Source of the DNA: Lasioglossum baleicum
Taxonomy: Eukaryota; Arthropoda; Insecta; Hymenoptera; Halictidae
Direction: 5' to 3'
DNA: 64,000 bases
Assembly: GCF_051020765.1 (NCBI RefSeq)
Contig: NC_134932.1
Coordinates: 248,001 to 312,000, forward strand
Made by a program: the position numbers and the translations under genes
The notes under the pieces: model-generated
What the model was told of the DNA's origin: nothing
Database searches by the model: none
What the model saw: the letters and a program-made list of their open reading frames with translations, nothing else
In this document: positions 49,663 through 60,140 of the stretch, one piece after another
Layout: the number at the start of each line of letters is the position of its first letter
How positions within the stretch are numbered: the stretch's first letter is position 1

Positions 49663-50119
49663 CTGATACAAATAACGCGCGACTTTTCAACGGTAAAAAG
49701 GGTGAAATCAAACGTGTTCCACGTAGACATAATCGGTTCTTATATAGCCTTCCGAAAACAACAGCTCAGCAAAAAGCCAATCGATGTTGAAAAAAAAAAC
49801 ATAGTCCAGAAACCGCCGCTAATTTTTCAGTGTCTCATTCGCTCGCGATACATCCATATCTCGAAATATTTACACAGCATTTTTTCGCACGCTCGATATA
49901 ATATTTCGCAGTGACTTCCTGTCGCCACAGTTTGGTGAAATTCCTAAGCAGTATCAAGGTTAACCAAATAGCATCTTAAATGCTGACAGTTTCTTGCATG
50001 CGTCGAGATTCTTGTTCGTTCCTAAGGGGTATCATATTTCATAAAAATGGTCGATCAAAGACCAGTCAAATAACGTCATAAACGAAAAAAAATGCTGCAG
50101 TTACTGGAAAAAAAAAATG

Positions 50120-50614
50120 TCAAGGTTGATCAAGTAACACGAATTAGTTATAACACGTTCGACATAATATTTCGCAGTATCTTCCTGTCGCACCAATAGC
50201 GTCTTGGACGAAAATATGCTGTCGCTGCAGTATTTACATGCCCAGAGTTATTCTTTGACATATATACCAAATGTTCGCTATGTTTATGAGATCGTCGGTT
50301 GGCCAAGCGGCTAATGAGTTAGTCTACCAAGCGGTAGACCGGGGTTCGAATCCTGTTCGAGTAAGACAGTTTTTTTCTTAAAAAAAAAAAATCGCAACCG
50401 CTTGTGACGTCGCGGAAGTGGTGGGGGTTCCAGCGAAGGTGGTGGTATGCCTCGCAACAGCTCGTGACGTCACGGTAGTGGAGGGGGGGCGGGGTGGAGG
50501 GTTCCAGTGAAGATGGTGGCGGTAGGCTACGAAACGCCATTGTCGGTATGGTCGACAAAGTGTCAACACGTCTCTGGTGACGTCACTTCCCGCGAGCTGA
50601 TGTCACTTCCTCAT
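50120..50614 (-). repeat. Terminal module T, copy 4, one 176-bp unit
   Basis: Same orientation as copy 3, with small differences. Leads into the AT-rich repeat and integrase copy 3. Confidence 0.8.
50291..50362 (+). ncRNA. tRNA-like Pol III unit, copy 4
   Basis: A box at 50300-50310, B box at 50343-50353, T-run at 50370-50376; AGTCTACC in place of GGTCTACC, which weakens the outermost pair of the central stem. Confidence 0.6.
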
Positions 50615-50742
50615 TGCCGTGGGGCCATTATCAAATTCCTTCGCAGATATAAAATTGTTTATATTCAATGTAAATAGAAGATTATATTTTTTTTTTCATT
50701 AAACAGGTTAAATTGTTTATAATAAATGTTCATAATAAATGT
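50615..50742 (-). repeat. AT-rich tandem repeat after integrase, copy 3
   Basis: Shortest of the three copies, about one full unit. Confidence 0.7.
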
Positions 50743-51663
50743 TCATAATATATTGTCTTTATTTATCCATGAATTATTTACATTACTCAATCCTAACCAT
50801 TTTACATACACCTTATTTCCTTTTCTACGCAACACTTTCTCCACTAGGTGTACACCTGGATTGGCAACGCGATGCAATTCGTGTTCATAGAATCCTCCAG
50901 CAACGGGGTTTCCACAGGAATCTTGCAGTAGATAAGTTACCGGATTAGTTGCTTGTACCTTGACTATCTCAAACACCTCAGTGGTCCAATTTGGTGTGTA
51001 ACCTTTATCGAAAATGGTCTTAAATTTGCTGATGCGTACAGACTGCCCCACGTTGAATTTTGCCGGTGCAGCAATCTTTATGTTATTATACGCTGTGTAT
51101 AAGAGTCTGTTGGAAATGGTAGGGGTGACATCACACGGTCGCATTCCAATAGTTCTATGCTTTTGTGCATTGTACTTTGCAACTAGATGAGGTAGCACAT
51201 TGATCCATTTATAGGTTCCATTAAGTGTAAACTCTTTCCACATGCTATTCTTCAATGTGCGATTGAACCGTTCTACGATGGAAGCTTTCATAACCGAATA
51301 TGTAGAATAATGATTAATGCCATGTTTCGTCAAAAGTTTATGCATCTCACTGTTGTAAAATTCCTTTCCCTGATCGGTTCGTAAATTTTTCGGACATCGA
51401 TTTCGAAATATCATTCTGAACGCTGCAGCTACCTCGCCCCCACTTTTAGTCTTGAGCGGTACGCCCCATGCATATTTGGATAACACATCGATAACGGTTA
51501 ATATGTACTTATTACCACCATTTATGCGTGCGTGAGGCTGCATATCTACGAGATCGGCTTGCCATAGATCGTCATACCCATGGACTAAAACTCGACGTCG
51601 TGGAAAAATCCGTCTGGCGGGGGCATGCAGTTCCTCCACTAATTGCGTCTTCTCTTTGCTCAT
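50743..51663 (-). CDS. INT: Polinton integrase, copy 3
   Basis: 306 aa; NLRTDQG in place of NLQTDQG, just before the second catalytic Asp. Otherwise as copy 1. Confidence 0.92.
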   Translation of the reverse strand: MSKEKTQLVEELHAPARRIFPRRRVLVHGYDDLWQADLVDMQPHARINGGNKYILTVIDVLSKYAWGVPLKTKSGGEVAAAFRMIFRNRCPKNLRTDQGKEFYNSEMHKLLTKHGINHYSTYSVMKASIVERFNRTLKNSMWKEFTLNGTYKWINVLPHLVAKYNAQKHRTIGMRPCDVTPTISNRLLYTAYNNIKIAAPAKFNVGQSVRISKFKTIFDKGYTPNWTTEVFEIVKVQATNPVTYLLQDSCGNPVAGGFYEHELHRVANPGVHLVEKVLRRKGNKVYVKWLGLSNVNNSWINKDNIL

Positions 51664-51841
51664 GTTCAAGATTTAGGATTAAACAAAAGAAATTTAAAAT
51701 GCGTAAAAATAATCGCATGATTCGATCCATGAACTTTACATTGACATTGCGATTGGTATCTTGCGAATGCATTCTCGCTGGAAACTGACATCTTTCAAAA
51801 TATGTAAATATATTTATATCATTCGATGTAGCGTATGAACT

Positions 51842-52225
51842 TTAACCATCATTTCTTTCAAAGCTTTCAGAAAAAATTGGTCCCTCATTTCTGTTCAATG
51901 ATGTCATTCTTACGATTGTATCATGCATCATCTCGAGTATGTGTTCACGTAAGAATTTGAGTTTGGTTAGTATTTCTTCCCGCAGCTTGGAACTTTTGGC
52001 ACCACATGCTTTTAAAATATGTGTCATTTTTTTGTCCATGTATACCTTATTCACAGCATCGGCATCATTCGTCGGGCTTGCTAAACGTCTTATCTTTCGA
52101 TCTCTCGCGTCGAAAGCATCGCCATCGAGGCAAAGTGCGCTCGATCGCACATAATTCTTGCATGTTACGCCATCTTTATTTGACTCGTTTCGGAGCATAG
52201 CACCGAACTTGTTGATAGGCATCAT
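51842..52225 (-). CDS. Small Polinton protein, copy 3 (127 aa)
   Basis: Three substitutions from copies 1 and 2 (DGVTCK, ACGAK, final DG). Confidence 0.65.
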   Translation of the reverse strand: MMPINKFGAMLRNESNKDGVTCKNYVRSSALCLDGDAFDARDRKIRRLASPTNDADAVNKVYMDKKMTHILKACGAKSSKLREEILTKLKFLREHILEMMHDTIVRMTSLNRNEGPIFSESFERNDG

Positions 52226-52259
52226 GAAAAGGTACTGATGAACATGATCAGAATGGTCT

Positions 52260-53456
52260 TCAATTTATAATCAAACCCGCTTCTCGGAGCTCCTCGATTA
52301 TTGAAACAATTTCATTATCATGTCCGGTATGCCCAGCAGCTCGCGATGACACCAGTAATCTTATTCTATCCACTAATTCATTCGGATCATCCCAATGTAC
52401 ATAATCAATCACATTATCGGTAACCGCCATGTTCTCCGGTAATGTATTCATCAAAAATGACTTGGAGGCAAACCCTCTTCCAGTGCGAGGTCGTATTTCA
52501 AGCAGCGGTGCAATTATATTTTTATACTTGTATCCCCTGTTACTCAATAGGGGATTTGCAGCATTATGGTTGCGCCTGTGCGCATTTGTTGTCAACAGAA
52601 TACTCTTATATTTCTGTTTGTCTGCATCGGTGTATATCGTATCGTCGGGGATTCTCTTGAAAATTAGTTCGAAAAGACCAGGTGTTCCTTTGTATTTTAT
52701 ATTATTGATAATTATATTATCTTCCATGTCTACGTCGAAATTCTTATCCCCAAGCATCATTGCATTTTTATCATAGTACACACCATACACATGGTCAACC
52801 TGTTTTTTCTTATCTGTGAAAAAGAAGTTCAAATATTCCTGTGACAGCGGTCCGAGATTCTGAGTCAAATATGTATTGGCTTCTTCATGCTGTTCAGGAT
52901 TCTCCACAATCTCACGCATTGTCGTTTCGAAAATATTTTGGTCAAGTGGTTCTGTTTCGTCTGTCCATACTTCTTCTGCAGGAGGTTCGGAATCTGGACA
53001 AAGTCGTTTCGGTAATCGATGAGGTGTTGGTCTTAAAGGTGTTTCCACACGTACTCTTTTCAATCCGCGATACCGAAGTGTGGCGTTTAGCACAGGCGGC
53101 TTCAATCCACAATATTGGGGTGCAGCGTTAGGCATAGGTGATGTTGAAGATGGTTCTCCATGATATCCAGGTGTAGCATTAAAGACAGGTGATTGCTGCT
53201 GATACAATGAGGATGTTGGCTCCGAAGATGTCTCTTGAAGAATTGGATTGGGAATCGGTTTTGTGTTTTCAATCAATTCTTTCAGGGGTCTTATCACAGG
53301 TTGCAAGCTATGTTCCAACACCGCATCGGTATCCATTTTTCCAGCTTTTATTGCCAAATATCTTTTTCGTATAGCTTCACTCGTATTGGCAATCTCTTTC
53401 GTTAACACTTCTTTTTTCCTCTTTTCCTGTTTTTGTTCAGCAGAATTTTGCCCCAT
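52260..53456 (-). CDS. Polinton 398-aa protein, copy 3
   Basis: As the 405-aa copies but with a single TLPENMA unit (21 bp shorter) and a few substitutions (KEIANTSEAIRKRY, NATLRYRG). Confidence 0.75.
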   Translation of the reverse strand: MGQNSAEQKQEKRKKEVLTKEIANTSEAIRKRYLAIKAGKMDTDAVLEHSLQPVIRPLKELIENTKPIPNPILQETSSEPTSSLYQQQSPVFNATPGYHGEPSSTSPMPNAAPQYCGLKPPVLNATLRYRGLKRVRVETPLRPTPHRLPKRLCPDSEPPAEEVWTDETEPLDQNIFETTMREIVENPEQHEEANTYLTQNLGPLSQEYLNFFFTDKKKQVDHVYGVYYDKNAMMLGDKNFDVDMEDNIIINNIKYKGTPGLFELIFKRIPDDTIYTDADKQKYKSILLTTNAHRRNHNAANPLLSNRGYKYKNIIAPLLEIRPRTGRGFASKSFLMNTLPENMAVTDNVIDYVHWDDPNELVDRIRLLVSSRAAGHTGHDNEIVSIIEELREAGLIIN

Positions 53457-53461
53457 GTTCA

Positions 53462-53690
53462 ATTGGAAGCGTTTTCAATGTCGTTCAGCCGTTCAACGTC
53501 GAACGTGTACGTTCGACAATCCGTTCAACACCTGTTCGACACCCGTTCAATAGCCGTTTGATGCCGTTCAACCTCGAACGTGTACGTTCGACAACCCGTT
53601 CGACACCCGTTTAATACACCGTTCGACACCTGTTCGATACACCGTTCGACAACTGTTCAATGTTCCGTTCACAACGCGGGTTTGTGGCCA
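53462..53690 (-). repeat. GAACGG-rich array, copy 3
   Basis: As copies 1 and 2. The second palindrome here is fully symmetric (TCGAACGTGTACGTTCGA). Confidence 0.75.
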
Positions 53691-53700
53691 AATGATACCA

Positions 53701-54190
53701 TTATACTATGACATAGTCATTAAATCCATGTCGATAACGACCTCTGTGCATAGGACTATCCTTGTCTATAACGACAAATCCATAGTTTTGCTGCCAACAT
53801 TTTGCACACAGTTCGTTAAATTGTCCAATCGTCATATCGGTATTTACATGATCATTATACATATGGCGCAAATTCATACTATCCTGTTTGAATAGTAGTA
53901 GGAGATTGGTATTATCGCGAATCAGGTGCTTTGGAATTCTTGCATATGATTGACAAAGATACAGACTGTCCACTTTTGAATGTCGACCCATGGAAAAGTA
54001 CTCTCTAATCACATCTTGCTTGTCACATGCTACATCATCAAATATAAATATAGAATTCGGTAGAGCTTCGTTAGGTGGAACGACATCGGTATTGTGTGAA
54101 AAAGGAAAGTAGCCAATATTTTCTACGGATGAGAGCAGCTTTTCCAAGTACTGATATTTTGGCTGCTGCAACGACTTTGAATATACGTAT
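53701..54190 (-). pseudogene. DNA packaging ATPase, copy 3, 5'-truncated
   Basis: The frame is identical to the others from VYVYSKSLQQ to the stop, keeping Walker B, but the N-terminal ~100 residues with Walker A are replaced by the right terminal repeat. Confidence 0.88.
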
Positions 54191-54248
54191 ACCCCCTCCA
54201 CCATGGGGGGGAACCACCCTGGTCCAGAACCGGCATTACCTTACTACT
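54191..54248 (-). repeat. Polinton right terminal inverted repeat
   Basis: Inverted match of 28246-28303. It is fused directly to the middle of the third ATPase copy; the break shares only the dinucleotide GT. Confidence 0.9.
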
Positions 54249-54254
54249 GAAGTT

Positions 54255-55640
54255 GACCTTCACATGTCCTTTACGCGTCCAGCTGTAAAAAAAAATAATA
54301 CACTACATAATATACCCCTTCAGACCATGCAACTTCTGCATACAAAACTTTTTCGTGCAACGCATACTTTGGAAGTTATTATAGGTGTGCAAGTTGCGTG
54401 AACCACCCTGTATACTGATTCTGATGTTTCAACTGTATATTTTATTTCAATTTTTATATTTTAATTTAAGTATATCAATTTTAATGTTTTAAGTGCGTGA
54501 TATTTTATTCTGAATGTAGTATTTTATTTTGCTTTTAATAATTTAATTTTAATGATTTGTCTATCTGTGGTTGTAAGGAAAAGCGCCGCATGTCACAATT
54601 TCAAAAATCTCAGTTTATGCATTAATTGAGCTTTAGAGTATACGATTTACGTATTTACCAGAAAAAAGTATATGTGACATGTGGCGTTCTGCCTGACACA
54701 ACTACAGATATAATATTATAATATAGTATATAATATATTAAAATATACATTATAACATAGTACATATATTATTATAATAAACTATTTGTTCGTTTACTTT
54801 ACTATTATCGTAAATTGATTTTTCCCTGCCACTCCCTTTTCGCATAAATAGGTCTCTCTAACAAGCTCAAGAGACATTTGAAAGTCGCCTAAAAGATGCC
54901 CGACAGAGTCGTGGAACATGTCTGAATTGGTCTGAATTGGTCTGAATGATGCCTTAGTACGGCTGTGAAATATAAAAAATAAGTCTCTACAATGCCTGAA
55001 ACACGACGAACAGTCATTCTGAACACCACTTTAAGACAGGCACATTTGTAACAAACGACCTTCCGGAGCCCCTGTAGAGACTTTCCGGACACATTCGCCG
55101 ACATCTTTCGGACATCTGAATGTCTAGCGGCAGACATCTTTCTGCTATCTTTGAGCTGTATCTGTGCTGGTTGGGAAATATTATTTATAGAATTTATTTT
55201 GCATAAAGATCCGTAGTCTGCGTACTTAACACACACATTTTAAATCAGAATAACTTTTTTATGAATGGAGCAAACGACTCCAATTTCTCTGTAAGGCTAG
55301 AAGAAATGGTTTAGTAAATGCGATGTCTAAAAAATATGTTGAAAATTGAGTACAAAATATGATGGAAATTGGAATTGCGAAAAAAATAGTGAAAATTGAT
55401 TTTTACAACTTCTTTAGCTCGGCCAATAACGAAAGTTTAAGAGATGTGTTTGGTAAGCTCGTATTATTATCTCGTTGATTTGAGTTATAAACGATTAAAA
55501 GTGGTAAAAAGGCCGCGAATGTCATGGAAAATTGCAATTTTCATTCTACGACTTCGAATAAATCCACGAATAATTTTACAAATAAAACAACTATGCACAT
55601 GCCTTTTTTTAATCGGAATAACGTGACGAAGCAGCCGCGT
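54255..55640. other. Right flank, no gene supported
   Basis: The first ~30 bp continue the older inverted-repeat element. A phrase GAACCACCCTGTATAC at 54399 looks like another transposon end. The rest is AT-rich; a 115-codon minus frame (54889-55236) shows no recognisable features. Confidence 0.5.
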
Positions 55641-55669
55641 CACTTACATGAAAGAAATATGGAGAATAA

Positions 55670-58130
55670 ATAAGGTCTGCAATTCACTTGTTAGTGGTTT
55701 CATGCCGATATACCTGGCTGGCCGTCGGCTGTCGGGTTGCCCAGCCGTGTTTATTGCACCACTTGGCCAAGGCTCCCGAGGCCCTCGTCACATCATCGCC
55801 CTAGCCAGCAGAGATGGGCAAAAATTGTATTTGAATACAAATTTCGAAGATACTTTAACGAGTAAAACCACTAGACACAGTCCGAATTCTATCGAGTTTA
55901 GTCTTTTCTTTGTAACAGACCTACATAACGTAGGCCTGTTACGAACAAACCCCTGTCACACCTCCACCGGTTATACACGACGACGCGAATCTAGTAACGT
56001 ACCGCCGGCCTCCTGTCAACACAACAACGCCTGTACCGCACACTCCCCGTACATAGACCCGGAGCCCCAACGGAATCCAAAATCAAATTCCCAAAACGTT
56101 CAGAAGAAGTCACCATCAAAATACCGCACCGCACCACCATCCCTTACCACCAAACCATCCCTATAAAAGCCGTCGCGAACAGACTAGAATCACCTGAGTC
56201 TACCAGTAGCCATCCGGGAATCACCTCGTGCGATATTCCAGTGCTCTGAGTATACTACCTGCAACCGTCGTCCACGTATTCACCGTCGACTCCGAGTCGT
56301 TCGCCGTGCGAACCTCCTGGTTATCGGCATCCTGATTCCGCTGGTACAAGCCGTGCTCTACCTCGAAACACCCGGTACGTCACCGGTCTCTTTCGCTAGG
56401 CGCGTCGCCTCCGAGAGTCGACGAACAAGAAGTGGTGTGTCACCCCTTCGGCTTCGTCGAAGAAACCCTGTCGTCCTGTCCGTCCGCTGGTGCGAGCCGT
56501 GCTCCACCTCGAAGACCCGGTGCGTCACCGGTCACTTTCGCTAGGCGCGTCGCCTCCGAGAGCCGACGAACAAGAAGTGGTGCGTCACCTTTTGACTTCG
56601 TCGGAGAACCTCCCGTCCAGTTATCCTGTACTTCCGCTGGTGCGAGCCGTGCTCCACCTCGAAACACCCGGTGCGTCACCGGTCACTTTCGTTAGGCGCG
56701 TCGCCTCCGAGAGCCGACGAACAAGAAATGGTGCGTCACCCTTTGGCTTCGTCAGAGACCCACCTGTCCAGTTAGTTATCCTGTCTCTCCGCTGGTGCGA
56801 GTTGTGCTCCACCTCGAACATACCCGGTGAGTCACCGGTAAATTCCGTGAGACGCGTCGTCCACGAAATCGGCCGAAGTAGAAGTGGTGCGTCACCCTTC
56901 GACGTCGCCTAAGAACCGCCTAGAAAGTCACCCTCGTGAGGCGAGTCACCCTCGAGGCCAGTCGAGCCAGACAAGGTGCGTCACCTTGACCGAACTCCCT
57001 GAACGACTGCCCGGAGGTACTTCGATGACCCGTGCGTCACGGACATCGAAGGACCACGACAACCCGGCCTAGGTAGGGAGATCATGACGACAGTCGTGAT
57101 CTAACTCTACTCCTGTCCATCCTGCCGGCGTCCTACACCGCTTACAGGTTCAGGTAGCACTCTCACGGTCACACATTCTAAACTCACGGGCACCGTAGCA
57201 TTACCATCGCGCACTGTATCCTGAGCACCGTATCCTGAGGCACCGTATCTTACGCGTCTAAAAGGCAGCGAGCATAATTTATTTGCCCGCAACCGACTCG
57301 TCAGTTATTTCACCCGTCCTGATTCCGTTCCTCGCGCCGTTTATTCCTTTCGTCGTTTAGGACCCTGGATCGGCGAGCCGTTCAGCACCAAGGAGCACGG
57401 ACGCGAGGAAACCGAACGACGACGAAACACACCTGTTACATCTTAATCGGAAGAACCCCACGAACTGGCTCGTGTCACTTTCGTGAGGGCATCACGAAAA
57501 TAAACAAGTTCAGCATTCACTCCTTAGCGATTTCATGCCGAGCTACCTGGCTGGCCGGGGGATTGCCCGGCCGTGTTTATTGCACCACTTGACCTAGGCG
57601 ACCGAGGCACCGATGATGGGCAAAAATATTGAATTAGATACTTTTTCCAAGATATCTTCACGAGTAAAAGCAGTAAGCACTGCCCGAATTCTATCAAGTC
57701 TACACTTTTCTTAATCTGAAGAACGCCACGAACTGGCTCGTGGCACTTTCGTGAGGGCATCACGGAAAAATAAACAAGTTCAGAATTCACTTGTCAGGGG
57801 TTTCATGCCGAGCTACCTGGCTTCACGAGTCGTGAAGATATCTTGGAAAAAGTATCTAATTCAATATTTTTGCCCATCATCGGTGCCTCGGTCGCCTAGG
57901 CCGAGTGGTGCAATAAACACGGCCGGGCGATCCCCCGGCCAGCCAGGTAGCTCGGCATGAAACCCCTGACAAGTGAATCCTGAACTTGTTTATTTTTCCG
58001 TGATGCCCTCACGAAAGTGCCACGAGCCAGTTCGTGGCGTTCTTCCGAGTAAGAAAAGTCTAAACTCGATAGAATTCGGTCACTGCTTACTGCTTTTTCT
58101 CGTGAAGATATCTTGAAAAAAGTATCTAAT
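55670..58130. repeat. Satellite-like ~276-bp units, head-to-head inverted
   Basis: Unit 1 (about 55676-55910 plus 57445-57507) is split by a solo LTR; unit 2 is 57508-57786; a partial third unit meets an inverted unit (57826-58130) at CTTCACGA-G-TCGTGAAG (57823-57839). Shared phrases: TTTCATGCCGAGCTACCTGG, GTGTTTATTGCACCACTTG, CACGAACTGGCTCGTG. No coding. Confidence 0.7.
55911..57440 (+). mobile_element. Solo LTR, family A copy 2 (TSD TCTT)
   Basis: 1,530 bp, TGTAACAG...CTGTTACA, flanked by TCTT at 55907-55910 and 57441-57444. TATAAAAG at 56162-56169. Four ~150-bp units start near 56338, 56484, 56634 and 56790. It differs from copy 1 by scattered substitutions and small indels, so the two inserted independently. 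Confidence 0.88.
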
Positions 58131-59934
58131 TGTTACGTCCCGCGTCGGATATGATCCGACGAAACGATGCCCAGGCGGGGCGGGGACGTAACCGGACCAA
58201 TTTATTTAAGACGATCTTAGATCCACGTGGCGCGTAACGTCCACGTCTGATCAGGGACCCGATACCGGCGTTCGTCGTTGTTGAAAAGGGGCGAAGAGGG
58301 AAATGAATGGACGTCGTCCGGCGGGGATGTCGCGACGGAGCGACGAACTGCGCGATGACGGTGACAGCTCCCTGCGATCAGAGTGTCACTATGTGGGCGT
58401 GTTGTGTGTGACTCGTCCGAACGCGTGGGTTGTTCGATTCGTGACAGGATTCTCGACCGAAGGGAAATTAGTGTTCTCTCGGTACCGAGCACCCTCTGGG
58501 CTCAGACGTACACGATTGATACACCAATTTTAGGGGTTATAGGAACGAATGTGAGGAATGTGAGGAATCGATCGACGGACCGATCGGGATTGAACAACCC
58601 GGAGACGCACACGCACACACGCACACGCTCGCGATCACTTTAACCGGTCACTGGGAACGACACTTTAGAAGTGGAAGATATCGAGGAGCAGGATGTTGCT
58701 GAATAAAGCTGCGAAGTAATAGGTTTAAACAAACAAAGTATAATGAACCAGAATAGATACAAAGTAATGATTTGCGAGCAGAACTCGTGCAACAAAATAG
58801 CGCAGAAATAGCAATTGTAATAAGAATTATAAAGCGAGCGAGCTCGTGTGAACAAAGTAGCGCAGAAATAGCAATTGTGATAAGAATTATAAAGCGAGCG
58901 AGCTCGTGTGAACAAAATAGCGCAGAAATAGCAATTGTGATAAGAATTATAAAGCGAGCGAGCTCGTATGAACAAAATAGCACAGAAATAGCAATTGTAA
59001 TATGAATTATAATGCGAGCAAGCTCGTTCAAACAAAAATAGCGCCAAATTAACAAAAATAGCAATTGCAATACGAATAGTAATGCGAGCAAGCTCGTATA
59101 AGCCAAATAACACAAAATTAACAATTGAAATGTGAATAATAAAGCGAGCAAAATCGCATAAACAAGATAGCACGAAAATAGTAATTATAAATTTGAAATG
59201 ATAATGCGAGTAAGCTCGTACAACAAAATAACGGTGACGGTTTACGAGTAACCTCGTACGACCAATAAACCAGAATAATATCTGTAAATACGTAATAATA
59301 ATCTACGAGCAGACTCGAATAACAATTTAGAACCAAATGATATATAAAGAAATAGTGTAAATGGTAAGGAGCAATACGACCTGAATATCGTGAACGATCT
59401 GAAATAGAGTCCGAAAACGCGAGAAAAGACTGAGTCGAACTGAATTCGATTGAAGACGCGAGAGAACTGAATTAGTAGAATTCCGAAACTGGAAGAGAGC
59501 GATTCGCGCGATTTCGTCTTATTTATAATAAGAGCGCGGACCATAGGGATTCGGTGAACCGTGAAGTCCTTTTGTCTAAATCGTACCAGGCACGGACGAA
59601 TATGTTGTCGTCGATGTATACTTTTCGCAGTTCGAACGAAACGACGGTTTAGATGTACGTACACCTGTACTCGCGGTTGCCATGCTGGCGTCCGCTTGTA
59701 CCGGTGACTATCGCTTCTTTCCCGATTCCCTATGTTCACTCTCACGGGGATATGTATATATATATAAATACGCGTAAGATATATATATACATATCGCTGT
59801 GTACGGATTTAAACGCGATTTCGGTTTGGATTTTACGAAGGAAGTATACGTATACCATATATATATATATGTATGTACAGCGAGAATTTGCTCATACGAA
59901 CAAAACCGACGCAACACGTCGGTACGACGTTACA
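58131..59934 (-). repeat. 3' LTR of the minus-strand gypsy element
   Basis: About 1,804 bp; on the minus strand it begins TGTAACGTC and ends GACGTAACA, near-perfect inverted ends, directly after AAGGGGTAAGG. A second possible start (TGTGACGTCG after GGGGAGGAAGG near 60066) is less likely. Contains a TA-rich microsatellite (59752-59870), a CA run (58608-58625) and the 60-bp array. Confidence 0.7.
58771..59310. repeat. 60-bp array with palindromic GCGAG-N4-CTCGT motif
   Basis: Three near-perfect 60-bp units (58801-58980) and about seven degraded ones. The best-kept part in all is GCGAGNNNNCTCGT-like, near 58771, 58839, 58899, 58959, 59015, 59084, 59144, 59205, 59240 and 59300. Frames crossing the array are repeat artefacts. 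Confidence 0.75.
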
Positions 59935-59945
59935 CCTTACCCCTT
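59935..59945 (-). promoter_or_regulatory. Polypurine tract candidate
   Basis: AAGGGGTAAGG on the minus strand, immediately before the LTR. Confidence 0.55.
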
Positions 59946-60140
59946 GGGGCGCGAACTTTTCCGGCGGCAACGCAATGGAACGCGGATGCTGCTGACGACG
60001 TGTTGGATATGGGGGGTGTGGGGTCTGCTGAGGAAACTCCAAATCCAACGTCGGACGACGTCACACCTTCCTCCCCGGGATGGCGACTTTCCGGGGGGGG
60101 GCTCTTCGGGCGCGATGCCCTACCAGACGACGAAGTGGCA
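59946..60140. other. 3' untranslated stretch
   Basis: Between the small ORF and the polypurine tract; no feature beyond a second CACACCTTCCTCCCC phrase (minus GGGGAGGAAGG) near 60064. Confidence 0.4.

Larger units (their letters stand above)
28246..54248. mobile_element. 26-kb rearranged Polinton/Maverick (TSD GAAGTT)
   Basis: Both ends start AGTAGTAAGG and are flanked by the 6-bp duplication GAAGTT (28240-28245, 54249-54254), the hallmark of Polintons. Segment 1 (28246-39093) holds a full set of virion and integration genes. Segment 2 (about 39094-46215, inverted) and segment 3 (about 49444-54190, same orientation as 2) repeat parts of it at over 99% identity, separated by a forward polymerase-end block (46216-49443). 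The DNA polymerase palm domain is absent from all copies. The element is related to adintoviruses/Polinton-like viruses by gene content; the arrangement could also contain an assembly error, which the text flags. Confidence 0.9.

Noticed and set aside
58640..59173. 177-codon Tyr/Ser/Phe-rich frame
   Set aside because: Translation of the 60-bp array; period of 20 residues exactly.
60060..60080. Alternative LTR start at TGTGACGTCG after GGGGAGGAAGG (minus)
   Set aside because: Its terminus pairs less well with the outer end (GACGTAACA) than the start at 59934, though it cannot be excluded.
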